Counted from the stretch's first letter, positions 1 to 8,645 are shown. The stretch: 64,000 nucleotides of DNA from Chitinispirillales bacterium (GCA_031254105.1 JAIRVB010000016.1:1-64000); one strand, 5' to 3'. The notes: a model not told the origin generated them from the sequence alone. Numbers and translations: made by a program.

Positions 1-2577
1 TTTGTCAACATTTGCGGTAAAAACCGCTTTTCCGGTAGTGTCGCTGGTTGCTGAAGAGGGGCCGACCGTTCCAACATTGCGCTCGGCGGTGCTGAACCCG
101 GTTACAGAGATGTTAACCGCTGCGGGCGTGTTAACAGGGTTGTCAAAACGGTCGCGTACCTCTACCACAACGGAGAAGTCGCTTCCGGGGGTTATTGACG
201 GAGTGCGGCCCAGATCTGAAAGCTGCGACCTGGGAATAGGATCAACGAAAGCTATCTTTGCAGCAGGACCGGGTCTTACCGTAATTTCAACCATGCCTGG
301 AAACGGCAGATACTGGCCGCCACCCTCATAAATACCAGCTCCGCTTATAAGCTCATTCGCGGCGCGCTTGAAATAGATGTTATAAACCATTGATTCAAAA
401 TGATTAAACGTTTTTGTGAACTCCTTGTCATCAGAGACATTCCACATCCTGGCGGCGGCATCGGAAGAGAGCATAAGTTCAATCTCCTTGAGCGGCCCTT
501 CGGTAAAAGACGTCTCAAATCCATTATCGATTTTGACCGGAATTAAACGAAGTTTTACCGGCTCCCCAACCATTACGCCAATATCGCTGATAACATCACC
601 GGCAGCGTTTCTGACCTTACTGAGTACTTCAGTACCGGCAGCATTAAGCACCTCTATTTTGAGAAGATGCTCGAGGGTACGAAAGGGCAGAAATCCAACA
701 TCCGAGATAATTTTATTCCCATACGCATCCTCCCCCTCCAAAACAATCTCAAAAAAGCCATACTCCGTACCTGTGCCTGCGGATATAGGAGGAATGCCGG
801 AAACATTAATATTGTTAATACCCTCGTTCACAGCAGTTCCCCCAGATACCGTAATGCCGCTCACGATGCTGCTTTGCGGAACTATTTTCGCGGCCTGTCC
901 GGTCTCGTTCGTGTTATTGGGAATCGGTGAAACCCAACGAATCAATTTTATTTGAGGATTATTAAAAACTCCGCCTTCGACACTGAGTCTAAAGCTGGCG
1001 GCAGCGGTAGTTCCTGATACCCTAACCACAGAGACCGGCGTGATCCTTGCCACTGTAGAACTTTGACTGGAACTCTGCCTGGCGCCAAGATCAACAGGTG
1101 CGCTTCCGGGAGCGACCGCGCCCCAACCCTGTTTTGAAATGAATTGCTGAACAAGCGGATGACTCCATTTCGGACGCAGAAAAGGCGCGTCATCAGCAGG
1201 ATCCGTTGAATCAAACAGATCCTCTATTCCCATAATACCGGTTCTGCTGGTAGTTTCAAGCCACCTTATGTTAGCTGAGGCGGGCCATACCGTACCTGTA
1301 AGCAAAGCTCCATGCGGTATAAAATTATTAGTCGTAACTGTCGCGGCAAGAGGAGCGTTGCAGCTCACAGTAGTCATAGCGGTATTGGGGTCAGGCATGC
1401 CATTACCCATCTGAACCTGAGTAATACCCCTTATCTCCTGTCCATAAATTCCCTGAGAGGGATCGGCGCATCCACCGATATACCTTTCCCCCGCTTCAAG
1501 CTGCCTTTGAGCGGCAAACACAGAGTTGTGCATACGGTAAGGAAACTTGTGCTGAATACTTCTGTCGCCAATAGCGGGATCATTCGGAAAACTGCTTGTC
1601 CTGCCAAAGATATTATTAAATAAAAGGTGCTGAGCGCCTATCTGCCAGTTGCCTATTATATTCATGTTATTGTTATTCAGAGTATTATTATAAATGGCGA
1701 CAGGCGAAAGGAAATTGTCCTTAAACGAGATCGCTCCGGCAGCCACATCATCCGGCGCGATGGTGGCGGGCAAAGCCGTTCCGGGCTGATGAAAGTTATT
1801 GAAAATAAGATTGTAACGAACCGTTGAACCCAAATCCCATGAACTTTCAAAGTAAACGCCCACAGAATTATTGTGTATGCGGTTATGTTCAAACAGGTGA
1901 TTTCCGGTTGTGCCGAATTTGGCTAAGGGAACCGTAGTATCATTATCGGAGGGGTTGCGGTTCGCAAAAATTCCTCCAGTGTTTCTGTCTTTTACGGCAA
2001 TCCCGAAATAGGCGTTGCGAAGATCACAGTTTTTGATAACAGCGCCGACGGACACAACAACCGCTATCGCGGCGTTACCATGAAAAAGCGGCCAGCATGG
2101 CGGAGAACCGTTCTTGTCCGCGCACCAAACACCTGGATATGCAAACGGCGCCGCACCGCCGCCATCAACCACGATACCGTCTATCGTAACCTTCTCAGCG
2201 CGTATAATACGCAAAGCGCCGCACTGCTCAAATTGACCGCTTAGAGCGGGATTCTGTGCTTCGGCCGGTGTTATCGGACTCCGGTTCGTAACATCCTGCC
2301 ATTTAATAACCGGCTTTATACGGCTCTTAGGATTACTTGAGCGCAAAGTAAGGCCGGTTTTTGTACTGTCGATGGTCACCTGCTCATCATAAGTTTCAGT
2401 ATCAATAATCTCAATTATGTAACCCGCCTTGGCCTCGTTTACCGCCCCCTGAATAGTCGTAAATTCGGCGTCCGGATCAATTTTTGACACCCTAAGAACA
2501 GATTGAGAAAACACCATTTGTACCAACAAACCCACCATAATAAGTGTCGCAGCGCTTAATCGTTTCGCTGTCATCAT
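1..2577 (-). CDS. Large secreted right-handed beta-helix / Ig-like surface protein, C-terminus cut by window edge
   Basis: An open frame of 859 codons runs from ATG at 2577 to the left edge without a stop, so the C-terminus is missing. A purine-rich stretch (aaaggggg, about 2583-2590) precedes the start. The first ~26 residues form a signal peptide (basic MMTAKRLS, hydrophobic core, cleavage near FSQS). Residues ~30-330 have the pectate-lyase-like pattern of short turns (for example IKNCDLRNAYFGIAV, HNRIHNNSVGVYF, AIYNNTLNNNNMNI) expected of a parallel beta-helix. The remainder is beta-rich and ends in a stretch like a bacterial Ig-like (Big_1/invasin) domain: VRDRFDNPV, then TSDTTGKAVFTANVD. 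It is probably exported and anchored at the surface or released; substrate and function are unknown. It resembles the beta-helix protein at 47001-48149 in its N-terminal layout (VDAEFTTIQGAV-like opening) but is much larger. Confidence 0.8.
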   Translation of the reverse strand, partial: MMTAKRLSAATLIMVGLLVQMVFSQSVLRVSKIDPDAEFTTIQGAVNEAKAGYIIEIIDTETYDEQVTIDSTKTGLTLRSSNPKSRIKPVIKWQDVTNRSPITPAEAQNPALSGQFEQCGALRIIRAEKVTIDGIVVDGGGAAPFAYPGVWCADKNGSPPCWPLFHGNAAIAVVVSVGAVIKNCDLRNAYFGIAVKDRNTGGIFANRNPSDNDTTVPLAKFGTTGNHLFEHNRIHNNSVGVYFESSWDLGSTVRYNLIFNNFHQPGTALPATIAPDDVAAGAISFKDNFLSPVAIYNNTLNNNNMNIIGNWQIGAQHLLFNNIFGRTSSFPNDPAIGDRSIQHKFPYRMHNSVFAAQRQLEAGERYIGGCADPSQGIYGQEIRGITQVQMGNGMPDPNTAMTTVSCNAPLAATVTTNNFIPHGALLTGTVWPASANIRWLETTSRTGIMGIEDLFDSTDPADDAPFLRPKWSHPLVQQFISKQGWGAVAPGSAPVDLGARQSSSQSSTVARITPVSVVRVSGTTAAASFRLSVEGGVFNNPQIKLIRWVSPIPNNTNETGQAAKIVPQSSIVSGITVSGGTAVNEGINNINVSGIPPISAGTGTEYGFFEIVLEGEDAYGNKIISDVGFLPFRTLEHLLKIEVLNAAGTEVLSKVRNAAGDVISDIGVMVGEPVKLRLIPVKIDNGFETSFTEGPLKEIELMLSSDAAARMWNVSDDKEFTKTFNHFESMVYNIYFKRAANELISGAGIYEGGGQYLPFPGMVEITVRPGPAAKIAFVDPIPRSQLSDLGRTPSITPGSDFSVVVEVRDRFDNPVNTPAAVNISVTGFSTAERNVGTVGPSSATSDTTGKAVFTANVDK

Positions 2578-2991
2578 AGCAGCCCCCTTTCGTAAAATTC
2601 AGATTACAAATCACAAATAAAATCAAAAAAACAAATTATATACGCGCGTTACCCGCAACGCCCTGTCCATTAATCCACTATCCTGCCATCAATAACCAAT
2701 ATAAACCACAATACCTCAAAACGCATCATAAACCGCGCATAAATCGGAAATCCGGGCAAGAATCTGTATTCAAAACCAGTACAGGACAAATATAATGACA
2801 TAGGGCGCCGAACCAACCGGCAGGAATGGAAATGGTAATTAATAAGCGGCAGAGGGAATTCCCTGTTGCATTAAACCCTTTCAATTACTATATTCTACAT
2901 TCTCTAATTGCTCGTAATTATATGTGATTTGGGAGCTCTAAGAACGTTTCTCGCGTCCCGGTAATCACTACCAAAAGAGGAGGAGTTGCAA
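2578..2991. other. Intergenic region between divergent surface-protein and etfB genes
   Basis: About 410 bases with no credible gene. It lies between divergent genes, so promoters for both should be here, but I cannot name convincing -35/-10 boxes. It holds a half-copy of the dispersed 'acaaataaaa' repeat near 2605-2630 and a degenerate GC palindrome near 2643-2668. Confidence 0.5.
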
Positions 2992-3780
2992 GTGAATATT
3001 GTGGTCTGTATCAAGCAGGTGCCCGGCACTACTCAGGTTAAGATTAATCCTGAAACCGGTACGCTCATACGCGACGGCGTAGAGGCGGTGGTAAACCCTT
3101 TTGATGAATACGCTATCGAAGAAGCTGTTCGCATAAAAGAGAAAACTGGCGGTACGGTAAAAGTTATAACAATGGGCCCGCCGCAGGCTGACGCGGTACT
3201 GCGCACAGCGATCTCTATGGGAGCTGACGAGGGGTATTTAGTTTCAGACCGCGCGTTTGCGGGTTCCGACACCTGGGCGACCTCCTATACATTGTCAAGC
3301 GGCATAAAAACTATGGGTAAGGTGGATCTTATCATCTGCGGCAAGCAGGCTATTGACGGCGACACCGCGCAGGTTGGCCCCGGCGTAGCGGAAATGCTTG
3401 ACATCCCGTTTGTAGCGTGGGTTAAAAAGGTTGAGGAGATCACAGAAAACTCTATAAAAGTGCAAAGACTTATGGAAGAGGGCTACGATGTGGTAGAGAT
3501 GCCGCTTCCCGGCCTTATAACAGTTGTTAAAGAGATAAACACTCCGCGCGTGGCAGGGCTTAAGGGTAAGATGAAAGCGAAATCCGCCGCCATTATAACG
3601 CTCAACACATCGAACATGGATGTAAACCCTGAGCGTATCGGGCTCAAAGGCAGCCCCACACAGGTGCTGCGTTCATTCGTACCTGAAAGAAAGAGCGGCG
3701 GTGAGAAGATCAGCGGAGATGTGGGGGAGCTTGTTCAGAAGACCGCGTCTGTTATCCAAAACCTTGGCGTTGTGAAATAA
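2992..3780 (+). CDS. etfB: Electron transfer flavoprotein subunit beta
   Basis: EtfB pairs with EtfA to carry electrons between flavin dehydrogenases and other redox partners in the cytoplasm, binding AMP or, in bifurcating types, a second FAD. The start chosen is GTG at 2992, giving MNIVVCIKQVPGTTQVKI, with aggagg ending 8 bases upstream; a TTG at 2986 lies inside the spacing and is less likely. Family hallmarks seen are the N-terminal VVCIKQVP, NPFDEYAIEEAVRIKE, the nucleotide-loop region ITMGPPQADAVLRTAISMGAD, and DLIICGKQAIDGDTAQVGP. Its length of about 262 residues is normal. etfA follows after 15 bases with its own ribosome site, so the two are co-transcribed. Whether the pair bifurcates cannot be decided from the sequence alone. 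Confidence 0.95.
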   Translation: MNIVVCIKQVPGTTQVKINPETGTLIRDGVEAVVNPFDEYAIEEAVRIKEKTGGTVKVITMGPPQADAVLRTAISMGADEGYLVSDRAFAGSDTWATSYTLSSGIKTMGKVDLIICGKQAIDGDTAQVGPGVAEMLDIPFVAWVKKVEEITENSIKVQRLMEEGYDVVEMPLPGLITVVKEINTPRVAGLKGKMKAKSAAIITLNTSNMDVNPERIGLKGSPTQVLRSFVPERKSGGEKISGDVGELVQKTASVIQNLGVVK

Positions 3781-3795
3781 AGGAGAGGCGACACA

Positions 3796-4995
3796 ATGGG
3801 AATCAAAGTAAATTTAGAAAAATGTATCGGCTGCAGCCTCTGCGTAAAAGCCTGCGGCCCTGGCGCTATTACAATTACAGATAAAAAAGCTGTTATTGAT
3901 ATGTCCAAATGCACCATGTGCGCAGCCTGCGTGGAATCCTGCAAAAAATTTCAGGCTATTGAGATTACAAAAGAATCAAGCGCTAAAATTGATGTAAAAG
4001 AGTACAAAAACGTGGCTGTTTTCATTGAGCAGCATGATGGCAAAATAGCCGGCGTCTCTTATGAGATGCTTGGCGAGGGAAGAAAACTTGCCGATGATCT
4101 TGGCGAGAAACTAGTGGCTGTGCTTTTGGGTTCCGGGATGAGTGATGCCGCGGCTGATCTTGTAAAGTATGGAGCGGACAAGGTCGTTTATTTTGATTCG
4201 CCCGAACTTGTACAGTTCCGTGACGATACGTATACGGCGCTTGTGTGCGAGTTTATTGAGAGCGACAAGCCCTCTATTCTTCTAGCCGGAGCCAGCTCGG
4301 TAGGCCGCTCTTTTGTTCCGAAAATCGCGGCGAGAGTTTGGGGAGGGCTGACAGCCGACTGCACCAAACTTGACGTTGACACAGAGCGCAGGCTGCTATT
4401 AGGAACCCGTCCGGCATTTGGCGGCAACCTGATGGCGACAATTATCGCTCCGCACCACAGGCCTCAGATCGCTACTGTCCGCCATAAAGTGATGAAAGCG
4501 GCTGCGCGCGACGAAAGCCGTACAGGCGAAGTGGTTGTAAAAAGCGTTGACGCGTCAAAAATTAACGAACGTACAAAAATACTTAATTTTGTTAAAGAGG
4601 TAGAATCAACCGTCAATATAACCGAAGCAGATGTTATAGTTTCCGGCGGACGCGGCATGGGCAAGGCGGAAAACTTCGCTCTTATCCGTGATTTGGCCGA
4701 GGCCCTCGGCGGAGCTGTCGGAGCAAGCCGCGCGGCTGTAGACAATGAGTGGATCGCCTACTCACATCAGGTCGGGCAGACCGGTAAAACCGTGTGCCCC
4801 AAGCTCTACATCGCCTGCGGAATTTCAGGCTCTGTGCAGCACATGGCCGGGATGCAGTCTTCAGATTTTATTATTGCCATAAATAAAGATCCCAACGCGG
4901 ATATATTCCAGATAGCGAATTTGGGAATAGTCGGCGACGCTCTTGAGATTCTGCCTGAACTTACTAAAGTTTTTAAAGAGAAAGTATGCGCGTAA
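3796..4995 (+). CDS. etfA: Electron transfer flavoprotein subunit alpha with N-terminal ferredoxin domain
   Basis: The first ~60 residues are a 2[4Fe-4S] ferredoxin-like module: Cys 10, 13, 16, 20 and Cys 39, 42, 45, 49 form two CxxCxxCxxxC motifs. An EtfA N-domain follows (YKNVAVFIEQHDGKI, GADKVVYFD) and then the C-terminal FAD-binding domain with VSGGRGMG, GASRAAVDNEW, QVGQTGKTV, LYIACGISGSVQHMAGM and INKDPNADIF. Length 399 fits the ferredoxin-fused EtfA type found in anaerobes, where the extra clusters probably link the flavoprotein to a ferredoxin or iron-sulfur partner. The start ATG at 3796 has aaaggagagg upstream. The gene is followed by hisG only 3 bases after its stop. No acyl-CoA or lactate dehydrogenase partner gene lies in the window. 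Confidence 0.95.
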   Translation: MGIKVNLEKCIGCSLCVKACGPGAITITDKKAVIDMSKCTMCAACVESCKKFQAIEITKESSAKIDVKEYKNVAVFIEQHDGKIAGVSYEMLGEGRKLADDLGEKLVAVLLGSGMSDAAADLVKYGADKVVYFDSPELVQFRDDTYTALVCEFIESDKPSILLAGASSVGRSFVPKIAARVWGGLTADCTKLDVDTERRLLLGTRPAFGGNLMATIIAPHHRPQIATVRHKVMKAAARDESRTGEVVVKSVDASKINERTKILNFVKEVESTVNITEADVIVSGGRGMGKAENFALIRDLAEALGGAVGASRAAVDNEWIAYSHQVGQTGKTVCPKLYIACGISGSVQHMAGMQSSDFIIAINKDPNADIFQIANLGIVGDALEILPELTKVFKEKVCA

Positions 4996-4998
4996 GTC

Positions 4999-5868
4999 AT
5001 GAAACTCTCATTAGGTATACCAAAAGGAAGTCTTGAGGAATCTACTGTAGGCCTTTTTAATAAAGCAGGGATCCATATCAGCCGCAGCAGCCGCTCCTAC
5101 TACCCTGCCTGCGATGATCCGGAGCTTGACCTTATTGTCATGCGTCCGCAGGAGATCCCCCGTTATGTGCAGCACGGGATAATAGACGCGGGGATAACGG
5201 GTCAGGACTGGGTCGCAGAAAATGAAGCTGATGTGGTTGAAGTAACGCAGCTTCACTACAGCAAAGCATCCCGTCAAAAATGTAAATGGGTGCTGGCGGT
5301 ACCGGAAGACAGCTGCTTTGCGGAAGCGAAAGATTTAAACGGTAAGCGTATTGCGACAGAGCTTGTCGGTACGACAAAGCGCTACTTTGCGTCTAAGGGC
5401 GTTAGTGTGACCGTAGAGTTTTCCTGGGGCGCGACAGAAGCAAAGCCGCCGCGCCTTGCGGATGCCATAGTAGACATAACCGAAACAGGCTCCTCCCTTC
5501 GCGCAAACCGTTTAAAGATTATTGACGTTCTCATGGAGACCTGCACAGTTATTGTAGCCAACAAAAACGCGTGGGCCGATGAGGAGAAACGGGGTAAGCT
5601 TGAGAACTTGAGGATGCTGCTGCTCGGAACGCTTGACGCCGAAAATTATGTGGGGCTGAAGTGTAACGTAGAGCAGAAGAATCTGGAGCGGATAATAAAA
5701 ATTCTGCCCGCTCTCAATAACCCGACTGTTTCAAATCTGTCAAACTCTGGCTGGTGCGCGGTTGAAACAATCTTGCCTTTTCAACAGACAAAACATGTGA
5801 TTCCGCTTTTAAAACGCGCCGGAGCTTCGGGGATTGTGGAATATCCGGTCAGTAAGATCATAGCGTAA
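4999..5868 (+). CDS. hisG: ATP phosphoribosyltransferase (long form, HisG-L)
   Basis: HisG catalyses the first step of histidine synthesis, joining ATP and PRPP to give phosphoribosyl-ATP. The 289-residue length and the C-terminal ACT-like regulatory region (about residues 215-289, [22 protein letters not shown]...) mark the long, self-regulated form that needs no HisZ. Visible hallmarks are [12 protein letters not shown] at the N-terminus, [12 protein letters not shown], the loop [15 protein letters not shown] and the PRPP-binding region [18 protein letters not shown]. It starts 3 bases after the etfA stop, so it is probably translated from the etf message. No other his gene is present. The coupling with etfBA is unexpected and has no obvious metabolic reason. 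Confidence 0.95.
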   Translation: MKLSLGIPKGSLEESTVGLFNKAGIHISRSSRSYYPACDDPELDLIVMRPQEIPRYVQHGIIDAGITGQDWVAENEADVVEVTQLHYSKASRQKCKWVLAVPEDSCFAEAKDLNGKRIATELVGTTKRYFASKGVSVTVEFSWGATEAKPPRLADAIVDITETGSSLRANRLKIIDVLMETCTVIVANKNAWADEEKRGKLENLRMLLLGTLDAENYVGLKCNVEQKNLERIIKILPALNNPTVSNLSNSGWCAVETILPFQQTKHVIPLLKRAGASGIVEYPVSKIIA

Positions 5869-5873
5869 ATACG

Positions 5874-5902
5874 GCAGGGGCAGCCCTCGCGGCTGCCCCT
5901 GC
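5874..5902. terminator. GC-rich hairpin after hisG
   Basis: Perfect 12-base arms (5874-5885 and 5891-5902) enclose the loop CTCGC, starting 6 bases after the hisG stop. The downstream T-run is weak (GTTTACG), so it may act as an RNA stabiliser or a weak terminator. It belongs to the dispersed palindrome family with a CTCGC/GCGAG loop seen at 15047-15410 and 42107-42125. Confidence 0.55.
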
Positions 5903-5972
5903 GTTTACGCCCACATATTCAACTCTGTTAAGCACAACCAAACCATACCACTTTTACCTACGGAAAACCAAT

Positions 5973-6269
5973 ATGTGTGAAGAAGAGATGTGTGAAGACC
6001 ACTGCGGTGAAGGAACGGAATGCAAAAAATTTGATGAAGCGAAAGCAAAAGAGATTTTTGATGACTCCCTGATCAAAATGTTCAACTTAGTATCAAAATA
6101 TAAAGTCTCAGATGATGAGATGTGCTTAAAAAACTACTTTACACATCTTGAATATGCTTCCAAATACTGGAGAGAGAAAATAGAATCAGCTTTGCAAATA
6201 ATAAAAAATCAGGAGAAAAAACGTGAAACCGCAATATTGGATGAGATTGACAGAATGACAGGCGGGTAA
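5973..6269 (+). CDS. Small acidic Cys-rich hypothetical protein
   Basis: A 98-residue protein that I do not recognise. The N-terminus is acidic and cysteine-rich (MCEEEMCEDHCGEGTECKKF, four Cys in the first 17 residues), followed by a charged, mostly helical body (DDSLIKMFNLVSKYKVSD, KYWREKIESALQIIKNQEKK). There is no signal peptide or membrane segment. The Cys cluster could bind a metal. No strong Shine-Dalgarno is visible before the ATG; the upstream context is ggaaaaccaat. It stands alone between hisG and the convergent MATE gene. Coding is supported mainly by a consistent amino-acid composition and lack of a better overlapping frame. Confidence 0.6.
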   Translation: MCEEEMCEDHCGEGTECKKFDEAKAKEIFDDSLIKMFNLVSKYKVSDDEMCLKNYFTHLEYASKYWREKIESALQIIKNQEKKRETAILDEIDRMTGG

Positions 6270-6275
6270 TAGCAA

Positions 6276-6352
6276 AAAATGCAGAGATAAAATGGCAGAA
6301 TGCAGAAATAAAGCAGCTAATACTATTTGTTTAATGCAGAAATAACTCGGCA
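6276..6352. repeat. Degenerate 'aatgcagaaat' repeat cluster
   Basis: Three or four direct copies of the motif (A/G)ATGCAGA(A/G)AT lie just after the small acidic gene. It is the same motif that forms the inverted repeats around the four-helix-bundle gene at 35329-35896, and here looks like a decayed remnant. Confidence 0.5.
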
Positions 6353-6385
6353 ATGAGAAATTTGGTAATGATAACCTGGCGGCGG

Positions 6386-6442
6386 AAAAACGGAACGATG
6401 AAAAACGGAACGATGAAAAACGGAACGATCAATGATCGTTCC
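6386..6442. repeat. Three 15-bp direct repeats ending in a palindrome
   Basis: The unit AAAAACGGAACGATG is repeated at 6386, 6401 and 6416 (last base differs). The third unit forms a perfect hairpin with the following bases: GGAACGAT (6422-6429) and ATCGTTCC (6435-6442) with a 5-base loop. Confidence 0.7.
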
Positions 6443-6495
6443 CTACGGGGTGGTTCTTAAAAAGCAGATCAAAAGCAGAAGCAAGATACATGTAT

Positions 6496-6517
6496 GGGCG
6501 AACCTGCGTGTTCGCCC
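6496..6517. terminator. Hairpin downstream of the MATE gene
   Basis: GGGCGAAC (6496-6503) pairs with GTTCGCCC (6510-6517) over a 6-base loop, 10 bases beyond the MATE stop codon. There is no clear T-run on the minus strand, so termination is only possible, not shown. It may be one of the dispersed palindromes. Confidence 0.4.
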
Positions 6518-6527
6518 TCTCAAACCC

Positions 6528-7949
6528 TCACAAAAAAGACTCCCCGGCCCCCACATCAACGCCAACCGCCGCTTCCTGCGCCAGCGGATCGCCGTGTTTT
6601 ATTACAACTTTCTTCCAGCGCCCAGATTTATACCATAAGAGACTTATGCACATCATCACCAAAAAAGCTATAGCATAAGAGACCCAGATTCCAGTAAGTC
6701 CAAGACTTGTGCGTGAAAGCAGGATTGCAAGAGGAACGCGAATTCCCCACACTGCGACGAGTGTGAAAATGAGCGTTGTCATTGTATGCCCCGCGCCGTT
6801 CATGATACCGTTTGACACATACATCACCGCAAAAAAAACTGTTGCAGGCCCTACTATACGCAGATAGGTTTCTCCGATAGCAATCACATCCAAATCGGTT
6901 GTAAAGGGGAACAGAAGCATGCCGGGAATCGTCACAAAAAAGATGGAAAAAAAGAGCGTTATCGCAAGTGTCATAAGCATCGCCCATTTGAAAATGCTTT
7001 GAACTCTGTCGTATCTGCCCGCTCCGAGATTTTGACCCGTAATAGCTGAAACCGCAAGCCCCATAGACTGGGCGGGAAGAAAGGCAAGAGAGTCTATCCT
7101 GCCGGCAACACCAAAACCGGCCGCGGCCGCGGCGCCGAAAGAATTTACAAGTGATGTAACGGCGGCTATTCCCAATGCCAGGGCAGACTGCTGAATCATA
7201 GAGGGGAAACCTATTTTGAAAATTAACTTTGCGATACCCGCGTCAAGCTTAAGCCGGTTTATGCCCGCCGCTATCACACCGCCTTTACGTCTTAAATATA
7301 TCACCCCCAGGCTAAGCGAAACAAATGAGGAGATGATTGTAGCCCACGCCGCGCCGTTAAGCCCCATCGCTGGAAACGGCCCTATACCCATAATCATAAT
7401 CGGATCAAGCACCGTATTTAAGAAAAGCCCGGCGGCCATAAAATAAAGAGGCGTTCTGGTATCCCCTGCCCCCCGCAGAATTGACGTTACCAAAAGGCTC
7501 AAAAACATTAAGGGAATACCTAAAAAAGTAATCCGCAGGTAGGAGGAAGCTAAAGGAAAAATCGTTTCCGGCGTTCCCAGAACAGTAAGTATCCTGTCTA
7601 CAAACAGAATTCCGCAAACACTTGAGAGAACCGCCAAAATAATCGCTAAAACAGAAGAAGTACTTACGGTTTTTGTTACCATAAGATAATTACGGGCGCC
7701 GTAAAACTGAGAAACAAGTATAGTCGTAGCAACTGTTGCCCCGGCCGCTACCCCCACATATATAAAAATCACCGGGAAGCTCACCGCGATCGCTCCCATA
7801 GCCTCCCTGCCTATAAAACGGCCAACCCAAAACGCGTTCACCAAACCGTAACCCGCGCTAAGCAAATTAGCCAGAAGCATGGGTACCGCAAGCGAAAGCA
7901 AATGGCGCGGGATACTCCCTTCTGTCAAATCTTTCCCAAATTTATCCAT
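6528..7949 (-). CDS. MATE family multidrug/cation antiporter
   Basis: A 473-residue integral membrane protein with about twelve hydrophobic segments, of the usual length for MATE exporters. It begins MDKFGKDLTEGSIPRHLLSLAVPMLLANLL, the typical MATE opening in which the first helix follows 'GSI...LLxLAxP'. Two homologous halves are recognisable, with VNAFWVGRFIGREAMGAIAV in the first and LVNSFGAAAAAGFGVAGRID, then MGLAVSAITGQNLGAGRYDR in the second. It probably exports drugs or metabolites in exchange for Na+ or H+ across the inner membrane. It lies alone on the minus strand. Its upstream region holds the 108-bp duplicated repeat at 7951-8160. Confidence 0.9.
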   Translation of the reverse strand: MDKFGKDLTEGSIPRHLLSLAVPMLLANLLSAGYGLVNAFWVGRFIGREAMGAIAVSFPVIFIYVGVAAGATVATTILVSQFYGARNYLMVTKTVSTSSVLAIILAVLSSVCGILFVDRILTVLGTPETIFPLASSYLRITFLGIPLMFLSLLVTSILRGAGDTRTPLYFMAAGLFLNTVLDPIMIMGIGPFPAMGLNGAAWATIISSFVSLSLGVIYLRRKGGVIAAGINRLKLDAGIAKLIFKIGFPSMIQQSALALGIAAVTSLVNSFGAAAAAGFGVAGRIDSLAFLPAQSMGLAVSAITGQNLGAGRYDRVQSIFKWAMLMTLAITLFFSIFFVTIPGMLLFPFTTDLDVIAIGETYLRIVGPATVFFAVMYVSNGIMNGAGHTMTTLIFTLVAVWGIRVPLAILLSRTSLGLTGIWVSYAIAFLVMMCISLLWYKSGRWKKVVIKHGDPLAQEAAVGVDVGAGESFL

Positions 7950-7950
7950 T

Positions 7951-8160
7951 TTTAGTAGTGATTACCGGTATGCAAGGTGTATTTAGTACCTGCCGCACCT
8001 CTTTTAGTTGTGATTATCAATGCGCAAGATGTGTTAATACTCAACACATATTTCCTATTTTAATTGTGATTGCCGGTACGCAAGGTGTGTTAATACATGC
8101 CGCGCCTCTTTTAGTTGTGACTATCAATGCGCAAGATGTGTTAATACTCAACACATATTC
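7951..8160. repeat. Tandem repeat (2 x ~108 bp, each of two related ~54-bp halves) upstream of MATE gene
   Basis: Two ~108-bp units lie head to tail (period measured as 107-108 at two places). Each unit itself consists of two diverged ~54-bp halves with the core 'gtgatta/c...gcaagRtgt'. The second half of each unit carries the inverted repeat ATGTGTT-7 bases-AACACAT (near 8029-8049 and 8136-8156). The array starts at the MATE start codon, so it probably covers its promoter and leader. An open frame crosses it but only because the repeat lacks stops. Confidence 0.75.
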
Positions 8161-8279
8161 CTTATCGTCAAGATTTTATTACCATTGTTTAAACACAATC
8201 GGACAGCAAATGCTGTACAAGTTATTCAGAAGAAAGCATAGAAACAGCGGGAACAAACCAGCGGCAAGCTGGTGAAAAA

Positions 8280-8459
8280 TTATGCCGTCAGATCCACCAG
8301 TTCACCTTTGCCCATCTCCCGCGAAACAGTCACATTAACCCCTGCCGCGGCTTTCATGATTTTTTCAGCCATTTGCGTCATCTTAATATTCGATATCGTC
8401 ATCGTTTTATTAAGGGCGTCTATCATTTGGGCGCTTCTGGCTATAGATACCGGATCCAT
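8280..8459 (-). CDS. Small YjfB-like putative motility protein
   Basis: A 59-residue frame from ATG 8459 to TAA 8280-8282, beginning MDPVSIARSAQMIDAL and ending GELVDLTA. A ttggag sequence stands about 6 bases before the start. Length and the pattern 'MD...IA...', a short helical stretch and MxKxA..xxx are like the small putative motility proteins of the YjfB family (PF14070), whose role is unproven. The residues are amphipathic and cytoplasmic in character. The call on family is tentative; that it is a gene is likelier than the family name. Confidence 0.5.
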   Translation of the reverse strand: MDPVSIARSAQMIDALNKTMTISNIKMTQMAEKIMKAAAGVNVTVSREMGKGELVDLTA

Positions 8460-8467
8460 AAGTACTC

Positions 8468-8645
8468 CAAATTACAATGTATAATGTACAGTGTACAAAT
8501 TACAGAAAAATCCAACCCTTTCTGCGCTTCTTTCATAATATACTACAGTGCATGATATACAACCGCTATTTTCCCTGTTTTTAATTTGTACATTGTACAT
8601 TGTAATTTGTACATTGTACATTGTAAATTGTGCATTTACATTGTA
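8468..8645. repeat. Inverted 'attgtacattgta' AT-rich repeats
   Basis: The left side (8468-8505) contains caaattacaatgtataatg and similar steps; the right side (8585-8645) has repeated ttgtacattgtacattgta in opposite orientation. They enclose about 80 bases with no gene. This is one of the dispersed AT-rich inverted-repeat elements, also seen near 17690, 38100 and 39290. It fills the space between the divergent YjfB-like and fasciclin genes. Confidence 0.65.

Noticed and set aside
2-1214. Plus- and minus-strand open frames opposite the large surface protein gene
   Set aside because: The 859-codon minus-strand frame has a signal peptide, RBS and continuous beta-helix pattern; the other frames are shadows.
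7958-8275. 105-codon open frame across the tandem repeat
   Set aside because: The frame is open only because the repeated unit lacks stops; no RBS or family pattern.
8272-8484. 70-codon plus-strand frame
   Set aside because: It is opposite the small YjfB-like minus-strand gene, which has an RBS and better composition.
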